NCBI GenBank assembly: GCA_035607415.1 | Contig: DATNAQ010000096.1 | Location: 124,001 to 188,000 of the forward strand | DNA from: JAQBQH01 sp035607415 | GTDB lineage: Bacteria; Myxococcota_A; Polyangia; Palsa-1104 | Direction of reading: 5' to 3' | DNA length: 64,000 bases | Shown here: piece by piece, positions 26,709-35,214 of the stretch | How positions within the stretch are numbered: the stretch's first letter is position 1 | How the letters are laid out: each line of letters starts with the position of its first letter | Translations under genes and position numbers: made by a program | The notes under the pieces: generated by a model | Told to the model about the DNA's origin: nothing | What the model saw: the letters and a program-made list of their open reading frames with translations, nothing else | Database searches by the model: none

Positions 26709-27743
26709 GTGCGCTTTGTTTGCGCGACCCTGATCGCGCTCGCTTGCGGGACGCTCGCGCGGCCGGCCATCGCCGAGCCCGATCCTGAGCACGAGCACGT
26801 CATCCGCTTGTCCTCGATTGCGCCCGAGGGCACCGGCTACGCGCGCCAGCTGCGCGCCTTCGCCTCGGAGACGCTCGCCGAGACCGACGGCCGCGTGCGC
26901 ATCAAGCTCTACTTCAACGCCGTCGCCGGCGACGAGTACCAGGCCTGGCAGCGCGTCGAGCGCGGCCAGCTCGACGCCGTGGCCTCGGCGGCCATGCTGT
27001 GCGAGACGCTGTCGCCGTCGATGCGCGTGATGCGGTTGCCGGGCATGTTCCGCAACCGCGACGAGGCCATGTCGGTGCTCGCGCGCATGAAGCCGCTGAC
27101 CGATCGCGAGTTCGAGCACGCGGGGGCGCGCAACCTCGGCGAGCTGATGATCGGCCCCGTCATCCTGTTCTCGCGCGATCCGATGCGCTCGCTCGGAGAG
27201 ATCCGCAAGCACACGATGTGGATCTGGGACGCCGATCAGGTGATGGCGCCGATCTACGGCGCGCTCGGCTTCAACGTGCTGCCGCTGTCGATCAACGATG
27301 CGGGGCCGGCGTTCGAGCAGCATCGCCACGACGGCTTCACCGCCACGCCGGCGGCGGCGCTCGCGTTCCAGTGGACGACGATGGCGCGCTATTACGAGCC
27401 GCTCACGGTCGCCTACCTCGTCGGCTGCATGGTCGTGGCCAACCGCGCGTTCGACGAGCTGTCGCTCAAGGATCAACAGGCGGTGCAGGGCGCCGCGGCC
27501 AAGGCGCTGGCGCACATGAACGAGGTCGGCCTCGAGATGGACACGCAGCTCCTCGGTGGGCTGTTCGAAAAACAGGGGCTGCGGCGCGTGCCCATCTCGT
27601 CGACGATGCAGGTCGAGTACGAGGTCAGCTCGGCGCGCGCGCGTGCGGCGCTGATGGCGGCGCATCGCGTCGACCCCGAGCTCGTCGGCAAGGTCGAGCA
27701 GATGCTCAACGAGATCCGCGGCCGGCACGGGTCGCGCCGCTGA
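26709..27743 (+). CDS. TRAP-type (DctP-like) periplasmic binding protein, second orphan copy
   Basis: 344 residues from a GTG at 26709, with a signal peptide (TLIALACGTLARPAIA). It is a clear paralogue of the protein at 18654: HVIRLSSIAPEGTGYARQL, LYFNAVAGDEYQ, VERGQLDAVASAAML, VMRLPGMFRNRDEA and HDGFTATPAAALAFQW line up position by position. The two cysteines are again in the same places (AAMLCETL and LVGCMVVANRAFD). No DctQM genes are near; instead a MacB-like permease gene starts 21 bp downstream on the same strand. Whether the two products work together is unknown. Confidence 0.82.
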   Translation: MRFVCATLIALACGTLARPAIAEPDPEHEHVIRLSSIAPEGTGYARQLRAFASETLAETDGRVRIKLYFNAVAGDEYQAWQRVERGQLDAVASAAMLCETLSPSMRVMRLPGMFRNRDEAMSVLARMKPLTDREFEHAGARNLGELMIGPVILFSRDPMRSLGEIRKHTMWIWDADQVMAPIYGALGFNVLPLSINDAGPAFEQHRHDGFTATPAAALAFQWTTMARYYEPLTVAYLVGCMVVANRAFDELSLKDQQAVQGAAAKALAHMNEVGLEMDTQLLGGLFEKQGLRRVPISSTMQVEYEVSSARARAALMAAHRVDPELVGKVEQMLNEIRGRHGSRR

Positions 27744-27764
27744 CAATGCGCTAGACTCGCGCGC

Positions 27765-29000
27765 GTGCGCGTCGACGTGCTCGTCGGGCTGTTCTGCCGC
27801 GAAGCGGTCCGCGCGCTCTTGCGTCACAAGCTGCGCTCGGCGCTGACCACGCTCGGCATCATGATCGGCATCGCCGCGGTCGTGCTCGTCGTCGCCGTCG
27901 GCGAGGCGGGGTCGGCGCGCGCCGAGGCGGCGCTGCAGAACCTCGGCGACAACCTCGTGTGGATCGAAGCCGGCTCGCGCAACATCAACGGCGTGCGCAA
28001 CGGCAGCCACGGCACGACGTCGCTCACCGGCGACGACGCCGACGCCATCCGGCGCGACGTGCCGCTCTTGAAGCGCATGTCGCCGCAAGTCGACGGCACG
28101 GTGCATCTGCTGTCGGCGACGCGCAACTGGACCACGCGCTATCGCGGCGAGACGCCCGACTATCTCGCCATCAAGCGCTGGCGCGTCGTCCTCGGCACGC
28201 CGTTCTCCGACCAGGACGTCACCGAGGCGGCGTCGAAGGTGCTGCTCGGCGAGACCGTGCGCCACGAGCTCTTCGGCGGCGACAACCCGGTGGGCCAGGT
28301 CGTGCGCATCAACAACATGCTCTTCCAGGTCGACGGCGTGCTCGAGAAGAAGGGCCAGAACGCCGACGGCCGTGACCAAGACGACTGGATCCTCTTGCCG
28401 TACACCACGGCGGAAAAGAAGATCCGCGGCGGCGGCTTCACCTATCTCGACGACATCCTCTGCTCGGCGGTGAGCCCCGAAGCCGTCGGCCCCGCGATCG
28501 AGCACGTGATCGCCGTCCTGCGCGACCGCCACCACATCCGCGCCGGCCAGGACGACGACTTCAACATCCGCCGCCCCGACGAGGTCCTCAAAGCGCAGCT
28601 CGACGCCGCCCGCGCGCTCACGCTGCTCCTCGTCAGCATCGCGTCGATCTCGCTGCTCGTCGGCGGCATCGGCATCATGAACGTCATGCTCGCCTCCGTC
28701 GCCCAGCGCACCCGCGAAATCGGCGTGCGCCTGGCCATCGGCGCCCGCGCCGGCGCCATCCAACTCCAGTTCCTCGGCGAAGCCGTCATGCTCAGCCTCG
28801 CCGGCGGCCTCCTCGGCGTCGCCTTGTCCCTCGCCGGCCGCCTCGCCTTCGAAGGCGCCCTGGGCTGGCCCATCACCATCTCCCCGGCTGCAGTGGTCGT
28901 CGCGGTCGCATCGTCAGCGGGCGTGGGGATGTTCTTCGGGTTCTACCCGGCGCGAAGAGCTGCCCGGTTGGACCCCATCATGGCGCTCCGTCACGAGTAG
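27765..29000 (+). CDS. MacB-like ABC transporter permease (MacB_PCD-FtsX)
   Basis: 411 residues from GTG 27765. The first helix follows LLRHKLRSALTTLGIMIGIA, the standard MacB/LolC-type start, then a large periplasmic MacB_PCD domain (about 60-270). The FtsX half has three helices with the usual GIGIMNVMLASVAQRTREIG and VRLAIGARAGAIQLQFLGEA. The end PARRAARLDPIMALRHE is the family's native C-terminus. No ATPase subunit and no membrane-fusion protein are adjacent, so it must use subunits encoded elsewhere. Its TAG stop lies inside the left inverted repeat of the next element. Confidence 0.9.
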   Translation: MRVDVLVGLFCREAVRALLRHKLRSALTTLGIMIGIAAVVLVVAVGEAGSARAEAALQNLGDNLVWIEAGSRNINGVRNGSHGTTSLTGDDADAIRRDVPLLKRMSPQVDGTVHLLSATRNWTTRYRGETPDYLAIKRWRVVLGTPFSDQDVTEAASKVLLGETVRHELFGGDNPVGQVVRINNMLFQVDGVLEKKGQNADGRDQDDWILLPYTTAEKKIRGGGFTYLDDILCSAVSPEAVGPAIEHVIAVLRDRHHIRAGQDDDFNIRRPDEVLKAQLDAARALTLLLVSIASISLLVGGIGIMNVMLASVAQRTREIGVRLAIGARAGAIQLQFLGEAVMLSLAGGLLGVALSLAGRLAFEGALGWPITISPAAVVVAVASSAGVGMFFGFYPARRAARLDPIMALRHE

Positions 29001-29061
29001 GTACACGGCTCAAAGCCAGATTCAGGGGAGGTGGGGAGCAGGGGAGGTCAGAGGGAGAAAA
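28997..29061 (+). repeat. left inverted repeat of the GxxExxY element
   Basis: About 64 bp starting at the last base before the TAG stop of the MacB-like gene (taggtacacggctcaaagcc, then agattcaggggaggtgggga). It is the near-perfect reverse complement of 29485-29549, with about five substitutions and one extra A. The purine-rich half (ggggaggtcagagggag) is unlike the surrounding DNA in composition. Confidence 0.9.
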
Positions 29062-29108
29062 CAACAATTGTCGGCGCAACATTTTCAGCCGGCCGACGAT
29101 AACGGGGC

Positions 29109-29525
29109 ATGGTTGGCGACGCGTTGTCGGAGGCGGTGATTGGGGCGTGTATGGAGGTGCATCGGCACCTGGGGCCGGGACTGTTCGAGTCCGTTTACGA
29201 GGAGTGCTTGTGTCACGAGCTCGAACTGCGCGCGATCGGTTGCGAGCGTCAAGTCGGTGTGCCGGTCGTGTTCAAGGGGCTGGAGCTCGCACTGGCGTTT
29301 CGCATCGATCTCGTCGTCGAGGATCGCCTCATTCTCGAGCTGAAGTCCGTCGAGCAGCTGTTACCGATTCACTTTGCCCAGCTGCGCACGTATCTGCGCC
29401 TGAGTCACTTCGACGCTGGGCTCATCGTCAACTTCAACGTGGCGCGCCTGAAGCAAGGCATCCGCCGCCTCGAAACCAATTATGGTTTCCTCCCTCTGAC
29501 CTCCCCACCTCCCCACCTCCCCTGA
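29109..29525 (+). CDS. GxxExxY protein, PD-(D/E)XK nuclease superfamily
   Basis: 138 residues. The name-giving motif GLFESVYEECL (G-x-x-E-x-x-Y) is present near residue 24. The nuclease-type core follows: FRIDLVVEDRLILELKSVE, with D and the E-x-K pair in place, then the helix IHFAQLRTYLRL. The last about 13 residues (FLPLTSPPPHLP) are encoded by the right inverted repeat, so the gene's 3' end is built from repeat sequence. A dyad, TTGTCGGC at 29068-29075 and GCCGACGA at 29092-29099, lies just upstream of the ATG and may be an operator. The family's biological role is unknown; it often occurs as a lone gene cassette. Confidence 0.88.
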   Translation: MVGDALSEAVIGACMEVHRHLGPGLFESVYEECLCHELELRAIGCERQVGVPVVFKGLELALAFRIDLVVEDRLILELKSVEQLLPIHFAQLRTYLRLSHFDAGLIVNFNVARLKQGIRRLETNYGFLPLTSPPPHLP

Positions 29526-29549
29526 ATCTGGCTTGAGCCGTTTACCTAC
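29485..29549 (-). repeat. right inverted repeat of the GxxExxY element
   Basis: The reverse complement reads taggtaaacggctcaagcca and continues gattcaggggaggtgggga, matching the left copy at 28997-29061. It includes the TAG stop of the minus-strand kup gene and also encodes the C-terminus of the GxxExxY protein. RNA crossing the whole element could form a stem of about 60 bp. Confidence 0.9.
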
Positions 29550-31516
29550 AGCTCAATCTGCGCCCCCATCTCTACCACACGATTCGGCGGCAGCCCGAAG
29601 AAGGCCGTCGCGGTCCTCGAGTTTCGCGACAGGAACGCGAACAGTGCCTTTCTCCACCGCGCCATCTTGCCCTTGCCCGTGACCAACAAAGTCTCGCGGC
29701 CGAGGAAGAAGCTCGTGGTGTCGGGGTCGCACTTCAGGCCCTTGGCTTGCGCGCGTCGCAGCGTCTTCAGGACATTCGGGTTCTGCATGAACCCGTAGTG
29801 CGCGACCACGCGGTAGAAGCCGTGGCCGAGCTCCTCGATGTCGAGGCGCTCGGTGCCGCTCACCACCGGCACATCCTCGGTCACGACCGACAGCAGCACG
29901 ACCTGTTGGTGCAGGACCTTGTTGTGCTTGAAGTGGTGCAGCAGCACCGGCGGAATGCCGCCGGCCGCCGACGTCATGAACACCGCCGTCCCTGGCACGC
30001 GGTACGGCTGCGTCAGCGCCAGATCCTGCATGAACAGATCGATCGGCATCATGCCCGCGGTCATCTGCCGCGCCAGCTCGGCGCGCCCGCGTCGCCACGT
30101 CGTCATGATCGTGAACACCACGCCGGCCACGGCGAGCGGGAACCAACCGCCCGACTCGATCTTGTTCACGTTCGCGATCAAGAAGCTCAGGTCGAACGAC
30201 AGGAACATCGCGAGCACCAGCCCCGCCCGCGTGCGCGACCATTTCCACATCTGCCGCGCCACCGAGTAATACAGCATCGACGTGATCGTCATCGTGCCCG
30301 TCACCGCGATGCCGTACGCCGCCGCCAGGTTGTCCGATTTCCTGAATCCGATCACCAGCGCCGTGCACGCGATCATCAGCGCCCAGTTGATCTCGGGGAT
30401 GTAGATCTGTCCCGCCGCGCGCCCCGACGTATGCACGATCCTCACGCGCGGCCAGTACCCGAGCTGCACCGCCTGCTGCGTCAACGAGAACGCCCCCGAG
30501 ATCAGCGCTTGCGACGCGATCACCGTCGCCACCGTCGCGATGACCACCATCGGATAGAGCGCCCATCCGTGCGCGAGCGCGAAGAACGGATTGCGCACCA
30601 TCTGCTTGCCGCCTTCGATGAGGATCGCGCCCTGCCCGAAGTAGTTGCACAGGAGCGCCGGCATCACGACCGTGTACCAGGCGAAGCGAATCGGCCGCCG
30701 CCCGAAGTGCCCCATGTCCGCGTACAGCGCCTCGCCACCGGTGATGGCGAGCACGACCGCGCCGAGCACGAGAAACCCCGCCTTGCCGTTGTGCGCGATG
30801 AACATGACCGCGTAGGTCGGGCTCGCCGCGCGCAGCACGTACGGATGGCGCGCGATCGCCGGAATCCCCGCCGCCGCGATCGCCGCGAACCACACCAGCA
30901 TCGTCGGGCCGAAGATCTTGCCGATCCCGCCCGTCCCGCGCTTCTGCACGAAGAACAGCCCGATCAAGATCCCGACGGTGATCGGCACGACGTAGGGCTG
31001 GAACGTATGCGTCGCCACCTCGAGACCCTCGACCGCCGAGAGCACCGAGATCGCCGGCGTGATCATCCCGTCGCCATAGAGCAGCGCCGCGCCGAACAGC
31101 CCCAGCATCAACAGCACGAACATGTTGCGCCGGCGATGCTTCTCGCTCTTGGGATGCACCAGCGCGAAGAGCGCCAGGATGCCGCCTTCGCCGTGGTTGT
31201 CGGCGCGCATCACCAGCGACAAGTACTTCACCACCACCACGAGCACGAGCGACCACACCACCAGCGACAGGATGCCGAGCACGTTCTCCACGCTCGGGGT
31301 CAGCCCGTGCGCCGGCCCGAAGCACTCCTTGATCGCGTACAGCGGCGAGGTGCCGATGTCGCCGTACACGATCCCGAGCGCTCCCACCGACAACAGCGCC
31401 AGCTCCCGCGGCGTGTCCGCGCGAGGTGCGTGATCGACTTCATCGGCGGGTTGCTCGTTGCGATTGTCGAGGCGCAACGAGCCGGTCGGGTTGTCTCCCG
31501 GCAGCAATTCGGTCAT
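29546..31516 (-). CDS. kup: Kup-type potassium uptake transporter
   Basis: 656 residues, close to the usual 620-670 of Kup/Trk-D proteins. The N-terminal signature LSVGALGIVYGDIGTSPLYA is intact, followed by MRADNHGEGGILALFALVHP. About 12 membrane helices precede a cytosolic C-terminal domain ending NRVVEMGAQIEL, the normal Kup end. It should import K+ by proton symport in the inner membrane. The amtB stop lies 90 bp upstream on the same strand. The stop codon is embedded in the right inverted repeat of the GxxExxY element, yet the C-terminus is complete. Confidence 0.95.
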   Translation of the reverse strand: MTELLPGDNPTGSLRLDNRNEQPADEVDHAPRADTPRELALLSVGALGIVYGDIGTSPLYAIKECFGPAHGLTPSVENVLGILSLVVWSLVLVVVVKYLSLVMRADNHGEGGILALFALVHPKSEKHRRRNMFVLLMLGLFGAALLYGDGMITPAISVLSAVEGLEVATHTFQPYVVPITVGILIGLFFVQKRGTGGIGKIFGPTMLVWFAAIAAAGIPAIARHPYVLRAASPTYAVMFIAHNGKAGFLVLGAVVLAITGGEALYADMGHFGRRPIRFAWYTVVMPALLCNYFGQGAILIEGGKQMVRNPFFALAHGWALYPMVVIATVATVIASQALISGAFSLTQQAVQLGYWPRVRIVHTSGRAAGQIYIPEINWALMIACTALVIGFRKSDNLAAAYGIAVTGTMTITSMLYYSVARQMWKWSRTRAGLVLAMFLSFDLSFLIANVNKIESGGWFPLAVAGVVFTIMTTWRRGRAELARQMTAGMMPIDLFMQDLALTQPYRVPGTAVFMTSAAGGIPPVLLHHFKHNKVLHQQVVLLSVVTEDVPVVSGTERLDIEELGHGFYRVVAHYGFMQNPNVLKTLRRAQAKGLKCDPDTTSFFLGRETLLVTGKGKMARWRKALFAFLSRNSRTATAFFGLPPNRVVEMGAQIEL

Positions 31517-31606
31517 CGGTGCCGTCGGGAACGATAGCAGGAAATCAGGAAACTGGCGCGCCGCCGATGGCGGCAGACCGCCAACTACCGCGGCAAATGT
31601 AAAGGC

Positions 31607-32935
31607 TTATCGCGCGGCCGAAGCCAACGTCGCGGCGACGCCCGTCTCCGCCGCCTCGCGCATCTCCGCGGTCTCGTAGTGCGCCTCGCCGGCGCCGGTC
31701 GAGCCTAGCTCGTAGCCCTGCTCGCCGTGCAGCGCGGTGTCGAGCCCCTCGCGCTCCTCGTCGGGCGCCACACGCAGGCCGATGGTCTTGTCGATCGCCC
31801 ACAAGATGGCGAAGCTGAGCGCCACCGCGAACGCGGCCGCCGCGGCCACGCCGATGATCTGCGTGACCATCACGCCGCCGCCGCCGCGCAAAAGGCCGTC
31901 CGCTCCCGCCGGGTTGAACGCCTTGGCGGCGAACACGCCGGTCAAGAGCGCCCCGAGCGCGCCGCCGAGCCCGTGCACGCCGAACGCATCGAGCGCATCG
32001 TCGTAGCCGAAGCGGCCCTTGAGCATCACGCCGCCGTAGCAGGCGACACCGGCGAACGCGCCGATCGCGATCGCCGCCATCGGCGACACGAAGCCCGCCG
32101 CCGGCGTGATCCCGACGAGCCCGGCCACCAGGCCCGACGCCACGCCGAGCATCGTCACCTTCTTGAAGCGCATCGCCTCGACCAGGCCCCAGGCCACCGC
32201 GCCCGTCGCCGCCGCCAGGTGCGTGTTGGCGAACGCCAGCGCCGCCAGCCCGTTCGACGCCAGCGCCGAGCCGCCGTTGAACCCGAACCAACCGAACCAC
32301 AAGATGCCCGCGCCGGTCACCGTCATCGTCACGTTGTGCGGCGCGTGCTTGCGCGTCGGATAGCCCAGCCGCTTGCCGAGCACGACCGCGCACGCCAGCG
32401 CCGAGATGCCCGACGACAGGTGCACGACGGTGCCGCCCGCGAAGTCGAGCGCGCCGCGCTTGACGAGCCAACCGTCGGGGCCCCAGACCCAGTGCGCGAG
32501 CGGGTCGTAGACCAGCGTCGCCCACGCCAACGTGAACACGCAGAACGCCGAGAACTTCATGCGCTCGGCGAACGCGCCCGCGATCAGCGCCGGCGTGATG
32601 ATCGCGAACATCCCCTGGTACATCATGAAGAGGATGTGCGGGATCGTCGACGACGCGTCACGCGGCTCCAGGCCGACGCCGCGCATGAACGCGAATTCGA
32701 AGCCGCCGATGATCCCGCCGTGCGTCTTGCCGAACGCCAGCGAGTAGCCGATCACCGCCCACTGCACCGTCACGATGCCGAGCGCGAAGAAGCAGTGCAT
32801 GAACGTCGACAGCACGTTCTTTCGCTGCACCATGCCGCCGTAAAAGAGCGCCAGGCCCGGCGTCATCAACATCACCATGGCCGTCGAAACCAGCATCCAC
32901 GCCGTGTCGCCGGTGTTGATCGCCGAAGCCGTCAT
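31607..32935 (-). CDS. amtB: ammonium transporter AmtB
   Basis: 442 residues without a signal peptide, starting TGDTAWMLVSTAMVMLMTPG, which is the Amt N-terminal pattern. Twin pore histidines are seen in GGTVVHLSSGISAL and DAFGVHGLGGALG, and the family stretch GVASGLVAGLVGITPAAGFV is intact. Eleven helices are expected. The Shine-Dalgarno aaggaggg precedes ATG 32935. There is no glnK beside it, unlike many amtB loci, so PII control would come from elsewhere. The C-terminal about 55 residues are longer and more acidic/Ala-rich than in E. coli AmtB. Confidence 0.95.
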   Translation of the reverse strand: MTASAINTGDTAWMLVSTAMVMLMTPGLALFYGGMVQRKNVLSTFMHCFFALGIVTVQWAVIGYSLAFGKTHGGIIGGFEFAFMRGVGLEPRDASSTIPHILFMMYQGMFAIITPALIAGAFAERMKFSAFCVFTLAWATLVYDPLAHWVWGPDGWLVKRGALDFAGGTVVHLSSGISALACAVVLGKRLGYPTRKHAPHNVTMTVTGAGILWFGWFGFNGGSALASNGLAALAFANTHLAAATGAVAWGLVEAMRFKKVTMLGVASGLVAGLVGITPAAGFVSPMAAIAIGAFAGVACYGGVMLKGRFGYDDALDAFGVHGLGGALGALLTGVFAAKAFNPAGADGLLRGGGGVMVTQIIGVAAAAAFAVALSFAILWAIDKTIGLRVAPDEEREGLDTALHGEQGYELGSTGAGEAHYETAEMREAAETGVAATLASAAR

Positions 32936-33123
32936 CGATTCCCTCCTTACGAGGAATCCTACTCAGCGATTGTTTCCGCGAGGTAAGCCCGAGGTTGCAC
33001 GTATGGAAATTCGGCTCCGGAGTCGACGGGCGGCCTCTTTACCACTAAGCCCTCATATCGAAGCGGTTGGAGCTGGGCTATAGCGGCCACGTGTGGGTGG
33101 TGGTGGACGAGGGGAGGGGCGCC

Positions 33124-33474
33124 ATGAACCAGTTTCGATTGTTGATCGTCGACGACGATCGCGAGACGCGCGAAGCGCTACGCACCGCGCTCGAGGACGA
33201 AGGCTACACCGTCGCAGTGGCCGCCAATGGCGCCGAGGCGATGGCCAAGCTCGAGGAGCGCCCGCCGCGCCTCGTGCTGCTCGACCTCATGATGCCGATC
33301 GTCGACGGATGGGAGGTGCTCGATCGCATGCGCGCCAATCCCGCGCTCGCGGCCGTGCCGGTGTGCATCTGCACCGCGCTCGACTCGACGCCGGCGCCGC
33401 GCGCCGATTTCGTGCTGCACAAACCGTTCGACGTCGAAGCGGTGATGGAGGTCGTGCACAACGCCGAGCAGTAG
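33124..33474 (+). CDS. single-domain response regulator
   Basis: 116 residues with LLIVDDDRETREALRTALED, Asp in LVLLDLMMP, Thr in CICTALD and the Lys-Pro in LHKPFD, a complete receiver with no output domain. The Shine-Dalgarno gaggggaggggc sits 3-6 bp ahead of ATG 33124. It is monocistronic: amtB diverges upstream and the heme lipoprotein gene starts 216 bp downstream. No kinase is adjacent. Confidence 0.9.
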   Translation: MNQFRLLIVDDDRETREALRTALEDEGYTVAVAANGAEAMAKLEERPPRLVLLDLMMPIVDGWEVLDRMRANPALAAVPVCICTALDSTPAPRADFVLHKPFDVEAVMEVVHNAEQ

Positions 33475-33690
33475 CGCCGCGCACGCGTGGCGCCGTCGCT
33501 GCAAACTCCTGTCCCGAGTGGGGCTCGCTCCACCGATGGGAGCCGAGTCTTCAGTTGTCGTTGTCAATTGACGTCGGAGATCACAGCGGCGCCGATGTAG
33601 GTGGTGCTCACCTCGTTGATTTGCCTACGCATCCTACTGCGTACAAAACCGACCCGTCTGGTCCGACGGTTGCACATCGCCGTTCGCAGG

Positions 33691-35169
33691 ATGCGCTCCG
33701 TAATCGTCACGATGCTCGCCGGTGCTTTGCTGCAGCTCGGCTGCCTGCAGTGGGTGGTGCCCGCGCACGCACCGTCCGACGCGCCGGCGAGTGTTCAGCA
33801 GCCGCTCATTCCGAGCGACATCTTCGAGACGCTCAACAACCCGACCGATGCGCACGCCGAGCTGTGCGACATCGACGGGCTGCACCCGAACTTCCCGAAC
33901 GATGCCGATCAGATCACCAAGGCGTTCTGCCAGGACTTCGTGCAGGGCGGATCGATCCCGCAGCCGCACTCGCTCGCCGATCTGCTCGCGCTGCTCAACC
34001 TCGACTTCAAGGATCCCAACGGCGGCAACGGCGTCGGCGGCAACCCCGGCTTCGCCATCCTCGGCCACTCGTCGGCGCTGACGGCGCGCAAGGTCTCGAC
34101 GCTGACGCCGACGGCGTTCGTGTTCACGCCGCCGCCTGCGGATGGCTCGAAGCCCTCGGGCTACGTCTTCCTCGCGTTCGATCCCGGCGAGACCTTCGTC
34201 GAGGTCGCGTCGCACGATCCGACGCTCGACACGGTCAACTTCTACCTCGTGCTCTTCGACAAGGACTGCACCAACAACGGCGGCTGCCAGCCGGCCGACG
34301 TGCTCACGCAGAACCTGACGACCGGTTGGAGCAACCTGCGCGAATACGAATCGTCGACGTCGCTCAACAACACGATCGCCGACTGCCGCCAGTGCCACGC
34401 GCCCGACGACTCGCAGCCGCAGATGCTGCGCATGCAGGAGATCGAGCCGCCGTTCACGCACTGGTTCTCGATGCAGACCACCGGCGGCCAGGCGCTCTTC
34501 GAGGACTTCCACAAGGCGCACCCCGCCGGCGAGGACTACGGGCCGATCCCCGGCGCGCTCGTCGACAAGGCCGATCCCGCGCTGATGGCCCAGATGGTCA
34601 CGCAGGCCGGTTTCGGCACGCAGCCGAACCTGTTCGCCTCGGCGGAGATCGAGGCCGAGGTGCAGAAGTCGGCGCCGAAGCAGCCGTGGGCCAACGACAT
34701 CATCGGCACCTCGCCGACGTGGCAGGCGGCCTACGGCGCCGCCGTTGCCGGCCAGTTCATCGCCACGCCGTATCACGACGTCAAGGTCACCGATCCCTAC
34801 AAGCTCGAGAGGATGACCAAGGCCTATACCGACTTCATGTCGGGCGCGGCCACGTACCTGCCCGACATCCGCGACGTCTTCTACGACGCCGGCCTGCGCG
34901 ACATGGGCTTCGCGCCCAAGAAGAACGCGACCGGCCGCGAGCTCATCACGCAGATGTGCCAGCAGTGCCACCACTCGAAGCTGGATCTCACGATTTCACG
35001 AGAAAAGTTCCTCGTCGACCAACTCGACACCATGACGCGCGACGAGAAGGACGTGGCCATCCAGCGCCTGCAGATGGACGTGACCACGCGCCTGTCCATG
35101 CCGCCTGCGCTCTTCCGCACCATCACCGACGACGAGCGCCAGGCGATGATCGACGAGCTCTCGAAGTGA
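33691..35169 (+). CDS. di-heme c-type cytochrome lipoprotein
   Basis: 492 residues starting MRSVIVTMLAGALLQLGC, a lipoprotein signal. Two CXXCH sites are visible: CRQCH near residue 232 and CQQCH near 423, the second followed by a C-terminal helix typical of cytochrome c caps (MPPALFRTITDDERQAMIDEL). The N-terminal half is beta-rich with a DKDCTNNGGC pair of cysteines. It has the look of the 'cytochrome c domain-containing' surface lipoproteins common in Myxococcota; electron donors and acceptors are unknown. The 216-bp upstream gap contains tcaattga-type palindromes but no promoter that can be called with confidence. Confidence 0.78.
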   Translation: MRSVIVTMLAGALLQLGCLQWVVPAHAPSDAPASVQQPLIPSDIFETLNNPTDAHAELCDIDGLHPNFPNDADQITKAFCQDFVQGGSIPQPHSLADLLALLNLDFKDPNGGNGVGGNPGFAILGHSSALTARKVSTLTPTAFVFTPPPADGSKPSGYVFLAFDPGETFVEVASHDPTLDTVNFYLVLFDKDCTNNGGCQPADVLTQNLTTGWSNLREYESSTSLNNTIADCRQCHAPDDSQPQMLRMQEIEPPFTHWFSMQTTGGQALFEDFHKAHPAGEDYGPIPGALVDKADPALMAQMVTQAGFGTQPNLFASAEIEAEVQKSAPKQPWANDIIGTSPTWQAAYGAAVAGQFIATPYHDVKVTDPYKLERMTKAYTDFMSGAATYLPDIRDVFYDAGLRDMGFAPKKNATGRELITQMCQQCHHSKLDLTISREKFLVDQLDTMTRDEKDVAIQRLQMDVTTRLSMPPALFRTITDDERQAMIDELSK

Positions 35170-35214
35170 CGGCCGCCCCCTAAAGTCCACGACGGCGGCG
35201 CCGATGAGAGGGGC

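Noticed and set aside
29109..29525. GxxExxY gene as part of an anti-phage defence island
   Set aside because: No helicase, methylase, toxin-antitoxin or other defence gene is near; neighbours are housekeeping transporters, so only the cassette structure is reported.
31607..32935. amtB without glnK as an anomaly
   Set aside because: Lone amtB genes are common and nothing else at the locus is unusual.
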